A stretch of 64,000 nucleotides of DNA from Amyelois transitella (taxonomy: Eukaryota > Arthropoda > Insecta > Lepidoptera > Pyralidae). Below are positions 44,401 to 55,100 of this stretch, one piece after another (the stretch's first letter is position 1; each line of letters starts with the position of its first letter). The stretch is from the NCBI RefSeq assembly GCF_032362555.1, contig NC_083527.1, forward strand, positions 6,572,001-6,636,000, given 5' to 3'. The translations under genes were made by a program, and so were the position numbers. Under the pieces are notes generated by a model, which was not told the DNA's origin, did not search any database, and saw nothing but the letters and a program-made list of their open reading frames with translations.

Positions 44401-47400
44401 AGTTTGTAAGCCTATCCCTTAGTCGCCTTTTACGACATCCATGGGAAAGAGATGGAGTGGTCCTATTCTTTTTTGTATTGGTGCCGGGAGCCACACGGCA
44501 CATGAATAACAATTATATTGAAAAAAGATGTTGTTAGGGACGCGCTCACTAAGTATTTAATTAGTTAAAAAAAAATATAGGTTGCCACCTCATCGCCTAA
44601 AATAAGAATTCCAAGTCGACCTTTTACTTCGAATCCCGGCCAGGGCATGATCATAAAATAACTTTTTCTGATTGGCCTGGGTCTTGAATGTTTATCTATA
44701 TTTCTAAGTATTTATTATAAAATATAGTATCGTTGAGTTGGTATCTCGTAACACAAGTCTCGTACTTACTTCGAGGCTAACTCAATCTGTGTAATTTGTC
44801 CCGTATATTTATTTACTTCACAGATTAGTTCAAGATCACAATCGCCAAAACCTGAGGTATAAACTAGCAATAAACAAGTTTGCAGATCGTACTGACGATG
44901 AGTTGAGATTCTTGACTGGAACTAGACCTTCGGACCCTCACAGCAAGGGCACTCACACTTTCCATAGTCTGGAGGAAGTGGATCGGTTCGCAGATGAGTT
45001 GCCAGATGAGTTCGATCTCAGGCTGAAAGGCGCTTTGAGACCTATAAAAGGTGATTGCCATAATTTGATGTTATTGAGCTGCTACTTTATATTTATTATG
45101 CCGTGTGGTTCCCGGCAACAATAAAAAAAAGAACAGGACCACTCCAGCTCGTTCCCATGGATGTCGTAAAAGGCGACTAAGGGATAGGATTATAAACTTT
45201 GGATTCTTCTTTTAGGCGTTGGTCTAGCAACCTGTCACTATTTGAATCTCAATTTTCATTAAGCCAAACAGCTGAACGTGGCCTATCAGTACTTTCAAGA
45301 CTGTAGGCTCTGTTTACCCCGCAAGGGATATAGACGTGATTATATGTATGTATGTTAACGCCCTTCTTCCCTCTTCACGTCATTTTTACGTGTTTCTTTT
45401 TGTATGATCCACATTCACCAATATTGTAGGTTTAGATAGTTCTATTGAGACTCGTCATTTCACAATTGTTTCTCTAAATATCTGTTTGCTGAACAGCGCA
45501 AGGTGAATGCGGTTCATGTTGGGCGTTCACGTCGACAGCCACTGTTGAAGGAGCCATGTCCTACGGCTTGGGAGGCAGGAGTGTGGATCTCAGCGAGCAA
45601 TCTGTTGTCGACTGCTCTTGGGGGTAAGACCACATCTGTTTACGTCTTTATATCATCTAATCTAGCCTTTTGCTAAGCCGAGCAGTCAAATGCGTCTTTA
45701 TATCATCGAAACTAGTCCTTACTAAGCCAAGCAGTCAAATGCGTCTTTATATCATCGAATCTAGCCTTTACTAAGCCGAGCAGTCAAATGCGTCTTTCTA
45801 TCATCGAATCCTTTACTAAGCCGAGCAGTCAAATGCGTCTTTATATCACCGCATCTAGCCTTTACTAAGCCGAGCAGTCAAATGCGTATTTATATCACCG
45901 CATCTAGCCTTTACTAAGCCGAGCAGTCAAATGCGTCTTTCTATCATCGAATCCTTTACAAAGCCGAGCAGTCAAATGCGTCTTTATATCACCGCATCTA
46001 GCCTTTACTAAGCCGAGCAGTCAAATGCGTCTTTATATCATCGAATCTAGCCTTTTTGCTAAGCCGAGCAGTCAAATGCGTCTTTATATCATCGAAACTA
46101 GTCCTTACTAAGCCAAGCAGTCAAATGCGTCTTTATATCATCGAATCTAGCCTTTACTAAGCCGAGCAGTCAAATGCGTCTTTCTATCATCGAATCCTTT
46201 ACTAAGCCGAGCAGTCAAATGCGTCTTTATATCACCGCATCTAGCCTTTACTAAGCCGAGCAGTCAAATGCGTCTTTCTATCATCGAATCCTTTACAAAG
46301 CCGAGCAGTCAAATGCGTCTTTATATCACCGCATCTAGCCTTTACTAAGCCGAGCAGTCAAATGCGTCTTTATATCATCGAATCTAGCCTTTTTACTAAA
46401 CCGAGCAGTCAAATGCGTCTTTATTGATATAAAGATTCGATGATTCGAATCTAGCCTTTATTAAGCTGAGCAGTCAAATGCGGTTCTTGTGAACACCAAC
46501 ATCAACCACCACCTGGGATGTGTTGATCTCAAATTGTTTATTTATAATTGAAGTGCGTTTGACCTCAATCTGGCTGATGGTAAGCAATATGAGGCCTAAG
46601 ATACAACGTGTAAGCTTAAATAATGTCTAATCACTTATTTTTGGATGAGATGCAGGTATTGGGAGATAAAATTTTAATACATACATATGCATACATATGG
46701 CCACGTCTACATTCCTTGTGGGGTAGACAGAGCCAACAGTCTTAAGACTGATAGGCCACGTTCAGCTATTTGGCTTAATGATAGAATTGAAATTCAAATA
46801 TTGACAGGTTGTTAGCCCATCGCCTAAAAAAAAGAATCCCAATTTTGTAAGCCTATCCCTTGGTCTCCTTTTACGACATCCACGGGAAAGAGATGGAGTG
46901 GTCCTATTCTTTTTCGTTTTGGTGCCAGGAACCACACAGCTACAATAAAATTTTAATGGTTGAAATAATTTTTAAAGTTATCCCTTACTTAATAAATCTA
47001 GCAGGTTTTTGGGTTTCAGGTATAACAATTATGGATGCATGGGTGGTACGCTAAATGACGTGTTCAAATATATCCTGGACCATGGAATACCAGCAGACAT
47101 TGAGTACGGAGAGTATAAAGAATCTGTAAGTCACAAATACATTTAGATATTGGTTTTGTCCAGTGCACCAACCTCATGTCATTTCTCTCTCCCGTTTAGT
47201 CCAGGTTACATCCTCACTTCTCTGGAGTATCGTGTCTGGAGTGGTCTTTGCTGAGCACCTTTGTTGGATGCCTACTAAATTACAAAATCAGAACAAATTC
47301 CAGAAAGATGGATAATTTCTTCCTATGTTGTATATAATGGCATGCTCTCAAGTACACACTTTTCAGCTCTGGATCCAGTAAAGACACAAAACGAAGTCAT

Positions 47401-49579
47401 TAAAGTATTAAGTAGAATTTCTACAAAAAGTCCTCGCGTGGAGACGCGGAAAGCGCAGCGTAGGACGGCCCCTCGCGAGAGGGACCTAAGGTCTATAGTT
47501 CTCCCCATAATCTTCATATTAAAAATTTACTAACTGTCCCGGCAAAAGTTGTTTTGCCTAAATAAATGAATAATAAATATTTTATAAGTAATTTCTAGTT
47601 AAAAGAAATGTTAATGTGCCGTGTGGTTCCCGGCACCAATACAAAAAAGAATAGGACCACTCCATCTCTTTCCCATGGATGTCGTAAAAGGCGACTAAGG
47701 GATAGGCTTACAAACTTGGGATTCTTTTTTAGGCGATAGGCTAGCAACCTGTCACTATTGGAATCTCAATTTTATCATTAAGCCAAATAGCTGAACGTGG
47801 CCATTCAGTCTTTTCAAGACTGTTGGCTCTGTCTACCCCGCAAGGGATATAGACGTGACCATATGTAAGAAATGTTAAGTGTGAACAATCTCTATCACTA
47901 AGGGGTAGATGTTAGCCGATTCTCAGACCTACTCAATATGCTCACAAAATTTCATGAGAATCATTCAAGCCGTTTCGGAGGATTACGGGAACGAACATTG
48001 TGACACGAGAATTTGATATAATAAGATAAAGTGGTCCGTCATCACTCGAGAAACTCTTAGAACATGGAAATCATTATACATTGTATCTAGGGTGCCGTGT
48101 GGTTCCCGGCACTAATAGAAAAAATAATAGGACCACTCCATCTCTCTCCCATGGATGTCGTAAAAGGCGACTAAGGGGTAGGCTTATATACTTGGGATTC
48201 TTCTTTTAGGCGATGGGTTAGCAACCTGTCACTATTTGAATCTCCATTCTATCGTTAAGCCAAACAGCTGAACATGATGATATGTATATGTATGTATGTT
48301 GTTTATAGGAGGGAACCTGCCACGTCCAAAACCTGACGTCAGTCTTCAAGATCCGAGGGTTCGGGAAGGTGAACCGCAACAGCGTGGACTCTGTCAAGCT
48401 GGCTCTGATCAAGTACGGCCCCGTAGCTGTCAGCGTCATGGCTACATCCAACATGAAGCTGTATTCCAGCGGCGTCTTCTATGACGAAGAGTGGTAAGAA
48501 GAATATATATGTATACTAGAGGCCGCCCGCGACTTCGTCCGCATGGAAACCCTATCAATCCCGCGGGAACTCTGGGATAAAAAGTAGCCTATGTGTTATT
48601 CTGGGTCTTCAGCTACCTACATACCAAATTTCATGGTAATCGGTTCAGTAGTTTTTGCGTGAAAGAGTAACAAACATCCATACATCCATACAAACTTTCG
48701 CCTTTATAATAGTAGTATAGGATACGGGACAAATTACACAGATTGAGTTAGCCTCGAAGTAAATTCGAAACTTGTGTTGCGAGATACTAACTCAACGATA
48801 CTATATTTTATAATAAATACTTATATACATAGATAAACATCCAAGACCCAGGCCAATCAGAGAAAGTTCGTTTCTCATCATGCCCTGGCCGGGATTCGAA
48901 CCCGGGACCTCCGGTGACACAGACAAGCGCACTACCGCTGCGCCACAGAGGCCGTCTTTCTTTTGATATGGTCTTCGAGTCTTTGTTTGTGAGCAATATC
49001 TATCGTTAGTTGTATTTATTTATTTATTTTATTTACTTCTATATTTATGTACGTCTAGGAAAAAAATACAATTAAAAATTAGAATAAATAGAAACTTTGT
49101 ACAAGGGCACGAGATACATACATACATACATATAATCACGTCTATATCTCTTGCGGAGTAAACAGAGCCTTTGGCTGTTTCTTTTCAGCTGTTTGGCTTA
49201 ATAATAGAATTGAGATTTAGTGACAGGTTGCTAGCTTGCCTAAATTTGGTATTCTTCTTACCAAATTTATTAGTCTATCCCTTAGTCGCCTTTTACGACA
49301 TTAATGGAAAAGAGATAGAGTGGTCCTTTTTCTTTTTTATTGCCGGGAACCAAACGGCACTTTTTTATAAATGTTAATAAAAACCGCATTTGCTCCAGTG
49401 AAACCGGCATGGCTAACCACGGCATGGTCATAGTGGGTTATGGGGTCAGAAACGAAGACTCGTACTGGATCGTGAGGAACTCCTGGGGCGAGGAGTGGGG
49501 AGAGGACGGTTACATCCTAATGTATGCCAAAGATAATAATTGTTTCATTCTCGACGAACCTTATTATGTTATTGTTTAA
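38428..49579 (+). CDS. Papain-family cysteine protease, 26/29-kDa proteinase (cfaD-like), gene 1
   Basis: Thirteen exons can be joined with GT/AG borders and unbroken phase: 38428-38500, 39643-39748, 40265-40367, 40950-41061, 41950-42076, 42708-42820, 43382-43475, 43834-43911, 44824-45050, 45497-45623, 47020-47125, 48309-48493, 49399-49579. The product is 543 residues, close to the usual ~530-550 of this family. Order: hydrophobic signal peptide (1-24), an N-terminal domain of ~200 residues, an I29-type inhibitory propeptide (~235-300, with KHNKVY and NKFADRT), and a C1A peptidase domain from about residue 327. Catalytic residues are visible: oxyanion Gln346 and Cys352 in [10 protein letters not shown], His491 in [10 protein letters not shown], Asn511 in [12 protein letters not shown]. 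The GCMGG motif follows exon 11's start. Family members are secreted or lysosomal endopeptidases; the Sarcophaga enzyme is a haemocyte proteinase cut into 26- and 29-kDa parts. The role here is inferred from family. Exon 7's acceptor at 43381 was chosen by comparison with gene 2; an open stretch upstream of it is taken as intron. Confidence 0.9.
38579..38837 (+). repeat. LINE-tail repeat, GTGCCCGCGACTTCGTCCGC family
   Basis: Copy in protease-1 intron 1, ~80 bp after the exon 1 donor. Confidence 0.75.
38893..39020 (-). mobile_element. RTE LINE 3' fragment with perfect TSD
   Basis: 128 bp of RTE 3' end flanked by GACCATCGTAGTA at 38880-38892 and 39021-39033. In intron 1 of protease gene 1. Confidence 0.9.
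39065..39332. mobile_element. TTAA-flanked fold-back element with an nRTE piece inside
   Basis: Arms at 39065-39118 and 39264-39332 are inverted copies (GATTCGAAACGTCCGAG, AAATAAAGGTAC, GCGCGTTTAA), both ending at TTAA. A half unit is at 11629-11722. The loop contains a truncated nRTE at 39170-39263. TTAA ends suggest a piggyBac-type non-autonomous element. Confidence 0.5.
39418..39628 (+). mobile_element. nRTE element, 5'-truncated, ending before protease-1 exon 2
   Basis: Diverged copy whose tail ends ~15 bp before the exon 2 junction at 39643. Confidence 0.75.
39765..40023 (-). mobile_element. nRTE element, full length, in protease-1 intron 2
   Basis: Tail begins ~15 bp after the exon 2 donor. 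Confidence 0.85.
40045..40235. repeat. Two LINE 3'-UTR-like tails in opposite orientation
   Basis: 40045-40125 reads GGCAGAGAATGCCTTGTGGC toward a poly(A)-like end; 40125-40215 is a related tail in reverse. A similar tail with AATAAAG occurs at 51080-51200. In protease-1 intron 2. Confidence 0.5.
40549..40692 (+). mobile_element. nRTE, 5'- and 3'-truncated
   Basis: CATCTCTTTCCCATGGATG to GTTGGCTCTG; a separate 3' tail lies at 40853-40912, ~38 bp before exon 4. Confidence 0.7.
41318..41522 (-). mobile_element. nRTE element lacking its 5' end
   Basis: 3' ~200 bp, ending at CATCCATGGGAAAG; the ATCGCG family follows at 41524. Confidence 0.75.
41728..41916 (+). mobile_element. RTE LINE 3' fragment in protease-1 intron 4
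   Basis: About 185 bp of young RTE 3' end with (TATG)n tail ending ~35 bp before the exon 5 acceptor. Confidence 0.85.
42108..42290 (-). mobile_element. nRTE element, 3' two thirds
   Basis: Begins 30 bp after the protease-1 exon 5 donor. An older copy lies at 42905-43065. Confidence 0.75.
42488..42672 (+). repeat. LINE-tail repeat, CGACCCGCCCCGGCTTCGCA family
   Basis: 185-bp repeat beginning CTAGCGACCCGCCCCGG and ending ACTATGTAGTGAT; nearly identical to the copy at 60463. Lies 35 bp before protease-1 exon 6. Confidence 0.75.
43067..43252 (-). repeat. LINE-tail repeat, GGCCGCCCGCGACTTCGTCC family
   Basis: Related to the 10809 family by its CGCGACTTCGTCC start and TATAAT.TTAGTA end, but with a different body (AACTCTGGGATAAAAAGTAG). 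In protease-1 intron 6. Confidence 0.7.
43517..43713 (+). mobile_element. RTE LINE 3' fragment in protease-1 intron 7
   Basis: About 195 bp of RTE 3' end, moderately diverged, with TATG tail, 120 bp before exon 8. Confidence 0.8.
43930..44022 (+). mobile_element. nRTE 3' fragment
   Basis: Diverged 3' end in protease-1 intron 8. Confidence 0.65.
44235..44501 (-). mobile_element. nRTE element with TSD
   Basis: ATGAATAACAA at 44224-44234 and 44502-44512. Confidence 0.92.
44630..44811 (+). mobile_element. tRNA-derived SINE, 5'-truncated, ending beside protease-1 exon 9
   Basis: Retains the box-B end (TCGAATCCCGGCCAGGGC), the body and the 3' end (CAATCTGTGTAATTTGTCCC). It stops about 13 bp before the exon 9 splice junction (exon starts 44824). 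A shorter inverted piece of the same SINE lies at about 44118-44186. Confidence 0.85.
45099..45355 (+). mobile_element. nRTE element, full length, in protease-1 intron 9
   Basis: Starts ~50 bp after the exon 9 donor; TATG tail to 45355. Confidence 0.85.
45641..46485 (+). repeat. Minisatellite of ~49-bp units, 17 copies, in protease-1 intron 10
   Basis: The core GAGCAGTCAAATGCGTCTTT occurs 17 times with spacing of about 43 or 49 bp; the short form lacks TCTAGC. A block of about 384 bp is itself duplicated (the units with GAAACTAGTCC at ~45715 and ~46098), so there is higher-order structure. It starts ~20 bp after the exon 10 donor. Confidence 0.93.
46679..46944 (-). mobile_element. nRTE element with TSD in protease-1 intron 10
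   Basis: ATAAAATTTTAAT at 46666-46678 and 46945-46957. Confidence 0.92.
47616..47866 (+). mobile_element. nRTE element with TSD in protease-1 intron 11
   Basis: AAGAAATGTTAA on both sides. Confidence 0.92.
47884..48026 (-). repeat. Dispersed repeat, AATTCTCGTGACACAATGTT family
   Basis: Inverted partial copy of the 11066 repeat in protease-1 intron 11, between two nRTE copies. Confidence 0.5.
48093..48298 (+). mobile_element. nRTE element ending 10 bp before protease-1 exon 12
   Basis: Lacks ~60 bp near its 3' end. Flanks TTGTATCTAGG (48081-48091) and TTGTTTATAGG (48299-48309) match at 9 of 11 and the right one contains the exon 12 acceptor. Confidence 0.85.
48514..48720 (+). repeat. LINE-tail repeat, GGCCGCCCGCGACTTCGTCC family
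   Basis: Starts 20 bp after the protease-1 exon 12 donor, ends TAATAGTAGTATAGG and abuts the tRNA-SINE at 48721. Confidence 0.7.
48721..48956 (-). mobile_element. tRNA-derived SINE, full length, in protease-1 intron 12
   Basis: The tRNA-like head has a box A-like TGGCGCAGCGGTAGT and box B GGTTCGAATCCC; the ~235-bp element ends with the conserved ACTCAATCTGTGTAATTTG tail region. It directly abuts the LINE-tail repeat at 48514-48720. Confidence 0.9.
49116..49362 (-). mobile_element. nRTE element, diverged, before protease-1 exon 13
   Basis: Old copy ending ~35 bp before the exon 13 junction. Confidence 0.75.
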
Positions 49580-49626
49580 AATTAAACGACAATTATTGTT
49601 GAAATAATTAAGTTGTTAAGCTAAGT

Positions 49627-49636
49627 AATAAATAAA
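49627..49636 (+). promoter_or_regulatory. Polyadenylation signals of protease gene 1
   Basis: Two overlapping AATAAA hexamers about 50 bases after the TAA stop of the first cysteine protease gene. Confidence 0.6.
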
Positions 49637-50374
49637 ACAGTCCTGTCCTTTTTATTCCCACGCTAATTCTAAAAGGTAGCCTGAAAGATATTGCATAAAA
49701 GCAAAGGCCGCCTTTTTCGTAACTGCTATTTAAATTAATCAGAAAATTCGCAATGTATAAAAGGAACTTTTACCAGAAGAATTATGTCGAAACCTCCTTA
49801 AAATCTGTAGTAAGGTTTGAAAGGTTTTTGTTCAGAAACAGACTAAATATCACATACTATGCATTGATTGATACAATTGATGTTACAACATTACTATTAG
49901 GATGTGATAATTAAGATCATCTTGTTAAAAATCATGCTTTTATAATTACTTCACCATAAACATAATGGGTACTGTTTGGTCTACTATATTGTTTAGTCTT
50001 TTTATAATCTGTATTTTTGACTGTTTGTGCCACAATAAATGAAAAAAAATAATGTCTTAAATCTGATTATTTAGATGTCAAAGTTCAGATGATGGTTATT
50101 GATATAGATTATGAAGACATTGATGATATGGATTTGTATAATTAGGCCTTAGATTTATAAAGGTATACCTAAGTTATATAAATGTTAATAAATTTCACGT
50201 GCTATTGATCTGTTTGGTTTTATTTCTCTGTTTTTGCTAAATAGATAGATTTTTATATACGCCAACGTGCGGACAAAGTCGTTTGCACGACAAAGATTTA
50301 GAGCTGCGCGCTCGCAGCCTATACGCGTTGCGCACGCGGTGCTACCCACATTAGGAAAAACATATATAAAATGG

Positions 50375-50600
50375 AGGGAAAGGTCGGAGTGGGAAGACCT
50401 AGACGAACGTATCTTGATCAAATTAAGGACGTCCTGGTAAAGGGTCAGGTCAAAAGTACCCGAAACCGCCGAGCTTGCATGAAGAGAGTTCTGTTATGAA
50501 TGTGGATGAAGCGAAGGAAGTATGCAAAGATCGTGGCAAGTGGAAAGAGGTAGTCTCTGCCTACCCCTCCGGGAAAGAGGCGTGTTTTTATGTATGTATG
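50375..50600 (+). mobile_element. RTE LINE 3' fragment with TSD between the protease genes
   Basis: TATAAAATGG at 50365-50374 and 50601-50610 flank about 225 bp of RTE 3' end, which carries a small internal insertion near 50491. Confidence 0.88.
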
Positions 50601-50802
50601 TATAAAATGGTGAGTTATGGATAGCCTGCATTCGGATCATATCCGCACGCGGGCTGCATAATAGGAAAGGGGTATTATCCAAAATAATTATATTCGTCTT
50701 CTTTATGGCGGACCCTGGGCCCCGAAACACTTCTGTGGAGGGTGCAACCGGGAACACGCGTAATGAGAGAGATATAAAGTCCGAAACAAGGATAATACAT
50801 TA

Positions 50803-51059
50803 TGCCGTGTGGTTCCCGGCACCAATACAAAAAAGAATAGGACCACTCCATCTCTTTCCCATGGATGTAGTAAAAGGCAACTAAGGGATAGGCTTACAAA
50901 CTTGGGATTCTTTTTAGGTGATGGGCTAGCAACCTGTCACTAGTTGCATCTCAATTCCATCGTTAAGCCAAACAGCTGAACGTGGCCATTCAGTCTTTTC
51001 AAGACTGTTGGCTCTGCCTACCCCGCAAGGGATATAGACGTGACCATATGTATGTATGT
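50803..51059 (+). mobile_element. nRTE element with TSD between the protease genes
   Basis: ATAATACATTA at 50792-50802 and 51060-51070. Confidence 0.92.
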
Positions 51060-51284
51060 ATAATACATTATCATCATCCACACAAAGGTTCTCCGCTTAA
51101 CCCAATGGTAGACTGTTAGATAATGCCATTAGCATTAAGTCCGCCTATTGTAGGTACTTCACAAATTGTAATTGTTACAATAAAGAATAAATAAATATAT
51201 TCAAAACATGCACACACACATTCACATCTTTATTCTTTACGGTGTAAACAGAGACAAAAGTCGACAAGACTCGTAGACCACGAC

Positions 51285-51430
51285 GGCCTCTGTGGCGCAG
51301 CGGTAGTACGCTTGTCTGTGTCACCGGAGGTCCCGGGTTCGAATCCCGGCCAGGGCATAATGAGAAAAGAACTTTTACTGATTGGGTCTTGGATGTTGAT
51401 CTAAAGAAGTATTTATTATAAAATATAGTA
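51285..51430 (+). mobile_element. tRNA-derived SINE, 3'-truncated
   Basis: Intact tRNA-like head with boxes A and B, then ~75 bp of body; the 3' part is replaced at 51430 by the LINE-tail repeat in minus orientation. Between the two protease genes. Confidence 0.88.
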
Positions 51431-51603
51431 TCTAATATTATAAATGCGAAACTTTGTAAGTATGTCAGTATGGATGTTTGCTACTCTTTAACGCAAAAAC
51501 TACTGAACCGATTACGATGAAAGTTGGTATGTAGGTAGCAAGACCCAGAATAACGGGATTGATAGGGTTTCCATGCGGAAGAAGTCGCGGGCGGCCTCTA
51601 GTG
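51431..51603 (-). repeat. LINE-tail repeat, GGCCGCCCGCGACTTCGTCC family
   Basis: Joined without spacer to the truncated tRNA-SINE at 51285-51430. The same two families also abut at 48720/48721. Confidence 0.7.
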
Positions 51604-51640
51604 TATTATAAAAAAATCATAGAAATTGGAAGTATACTAT

Positions 51641-51903
51641 ATACATATAATCACGTCCATATCTCTTGCGGGGTAGACAGCGCCAACATTCTTGAAAACA
51701 CTGACAGCCCACGTTCAGCTGTTTGGCTTAATGATAGAATTGAGATTCAAATAGTGACAGGTTGCTAGTCTATCGCCTAGAAAAGAATCCCAAGTTTGTA
51801 AGCCTTAGTCGCCTTTTACGACATCCATGGCCATTCAGTCTTTTCAAGACTGTTGGCTCTGTCTAGCCCACAAGGGATATAGACGTGACCATATGTATGT
51901 ATG
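51641..51903. mobile_element. Two nRTE pieces meeting at CATCCATGGCCATTC
   Basis: Minus 3' part to 51826, then plus 3' end to 51903; upstream of protease gene 2. Confidence 0.75.
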
Positions 51904-52127
51904 CATGGTACTACTTAGACTTACGTATTAACTGGATCTTATGAAAATAAAGCCGCGGGGAACGGCTAGTTCTAAAATTTACTAAGTAACAACAAATTGG
52001 AGGGCAGAAATGTTAAATGAAATCTAATTAACTAACTAATGAACTGAAAATGATTCGGCAACTGATAACACGACCTATTTATAGCGTTTTCCAAAATAAA
52101 CAATGTACTTATTTAAAATTTATCACC

Positions 52128-55100
52128 ATGGAATATTTTACGTTTTGTTTCATTTTGATTTTTGTTACCATAATAGGTGCGAATGGAGCTTATATTTCAA
52201 GTAAGTAACTTAACTGTGCCGTGTGGTTCCCGGCACCAATAGAAAAAAGAATAGGACCACTCCATCTCTTTCTCATGGATGTCGTAAATGGCGACCAAGG
52301 GATATGCTCATAAACTTGGGACTCCTCATTTATGGGCGATGGCGCTAGCAACCTGTCACTATTTGAATTTCAATTCTATCGTTAAGCCAAATAGCTGAAT
52401 GTGGCCATTCAGTCTTTTCAAGACTGTTGGCTCTGTCTACCCCGCAAGGGATATAGACGTGACCATATGTATGTATGTATGTATGTATTCTATTATTAAG
52501 CCGAACAGCTGAACGATTGTTTTAATATGTTTTAAAAGGAATGCATTATTGCAATATTTATTTGTTTTTTTTAGGTGCTGAAGATCTCACTTCAGGTCCA
52601 AATTGGCCACCTGTATATTATTTCAAAGGCGAAATAGTCGACGTATTCAATTCATTTACAGAGTCTTTCGAAATTTGGTAAGTTCTAATTGAATACTTAA
52701 AATCACGTCAATATCCCTTGCGGAGTAGACAGAGCCAACATTAAGGATAGAATTGAGATTCAAACAGTGACAGGTTACAATAAGAATCCCAAGTGTATAA
52801 ATAGCCTTTACTTATATTGTCGGCAGCAAATCATTAAAGTTACATTAAACTACGCATAGCATGGTACGTAATAAAATTTGTTTTTGTAATTAATTTTAAG
52901 TTTATATTATTTTGCGTCGTACATAGTCACTTCTATATCCCAAGCGGGGTAGACAGAGCCAACAGTCTTGCAAAGTCTGATAGGCCACGGCTATGCTCTT
53001 TAGCTTAATGATAGAATTGAGATTCCAATAGTGACAGGTTGCTAGTCCATCGCCCAAAAGAAGTTTATAAGCCCATCCCTTAGTCGCCTTTTAAGACATG
53101 TTTTGTGTTTGCCGTGTGGTTCCCGGCACCAATACAAAAAAAGAATAGGACCACTCCATCTCTTTCCCATGGATGTCGTAAAAGGCGACTAGGGGATGGG
53201 GTCACAAACTTGATATTCTTTTTTCGGCGATGGGTTAGCAACTTTTCACTATTTGAATCTCAATTATATCATTAAGCCAAATAGCTGAACGTGGCCATTC
53301 AGTCTTTTCAAGACTGTTGGCTCTGTCTACCCCGCAAGGGATATAGACGTGACCATATGTATGTATGTTTTGTCGTAGGTACGTTAAATCAATGCGGAGG
53401 TCTCGTATAGATTTGTACGATGGTTCAATAAGGAAATACTATTGTTCTGATGATGACGAAATTGTAACGGTATGTATATCTAACATTAATTTGTTTTCAT
53501 TAATTGACGGCCTCTGTGGCGCAGCGGTAGTACGCTTGTCTTTGACACCGGAGGTCCCGGGTTCGAATACCGGCCAGGGCATAATGAGAAAAGAACTTTT
53601 TCTGATTGGCCTGGGTCAAGACCCAGATATCTTTATCTATATAAACATATATTACAAAATATAATATCGTTGAGTTAGTATCTCGTAACACAAGTCACGA
53701 ACTTACTTCGAGGCTAACTCAATCTGTGTAATTTGACCCGTATATACCTATATGTTTAGTCTTTAAAATTTTTCGTTCTTCCTCCTGGCTTTAGTCCCGG
53801 TTGTATCCTCACCTCTCTGGAGAGGAGCCCGGGGTATGCCTTTGACCATGGATCCTGGATTGGGTGAGTCAGGTTTTTATACGGAGCGACACCCCATCTA
53901 ATCCGTGTTGGATCGATCATCAGAGAAATGTTTCATAATTACATACATATACTGACGTTTATAGGTATACCTTGCGGGGTAGACAGAGCTAATAGTCTTG
54001 AAAAGACTGATAGGCCAGGTTCAGCTTTGGCTTAATGATAGAATTGAGATTCACACAGTGACAGGTTGACCGCCCGCCGCCTAAAAGAAGAAAGCCAAGT
54101 TTATAAGCCTATTCCTTAGTCACCTTTTACCACATCCATGGAAAAGAGATTGAATGACCCTATTCTTTTATTTGTTGGTACCGAGAACCACACGGCACAT
54201 ATAAACTTTTATTTAAAAAAAGTCAAATTTTACTTTATGTTTAATGTTTATAACTAACTCACATTTTATTAAAATCTTGCAGATGTTTCCGAAAACTGAT
54301 GATTCAGAAGACGTGATCATTTCGTGTGATTATAGGACAAGTCATTTAAATCCTTATAATATTTTGCCTGAAGGACTTAATTTGACTTTAACTGGTAAAT
54401 AAATTGTGTACCTATATAAAAACAATATGCCATGTGGTTCCCGGCACCAATACAAAAAAGAATAGGACCACTCCATCTCTTTCCCATGGATGTTATAAAA
54501 GGAGACTAAGGGATAGGCTTACAAACTTGGGATTCTTTTTTAAGCGATGGGCTAGCAACCTGTCACTATTTGAATCTGTCACAATCTGTCACACATACAT
54601 ACATATGGTGACGTATATATTCCTTGTGGGGTAGACAGAGCCAACAGTCTTGAAAAGACTGATAGGCCACGCTCAGCTATTTGGCTTAATGATAGAATTG
54701 AGATCCAAATAGTGACAGATTACTAGCAAATCGCCAAAAAAAGAATACCAAGTTTGTAAGCCTATCCCTTAGTCGCCTTTTACGACATACATGAGAAAGA
54801 GACGGAGAGGGCCTATTCTTTTTTGCACAGGTGCCGGGAACCACACGGAACATAGTTATAAAAGAAATTATAGTTAATTTGATATGTAATTAATTGTTAT
54901 TTTATAAGGAACCGGGTCTCATAACGGTAACGAAACTAATATATGGAATGCTGTGAGTACGAAAAAACAAACTAATTTCCACCTTACTGCTATAACAATA
55001 AAACATGGAGTCTTCGATGTGCCAATCAGGTAAGACCAAACGTTCCATTACTCTATTGAAGCACTTACATACATACATATAGTCACGTCTATATCCCTTG

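Noticed and set aside
45661..46485. CRISPR-like regular repeats
   Set aside because: Units are contiguous with no unique spacers, in a eukaryotic intron: a minisatellite.
48880..48955. tRNA gene-like sequence with good A and B boxes
   Set aside because: The same head occurs at 51285, 53508 and 57117 attached to the same ~160-bp body, so these are tRNA-derived SINE heads and not tRNA genes.
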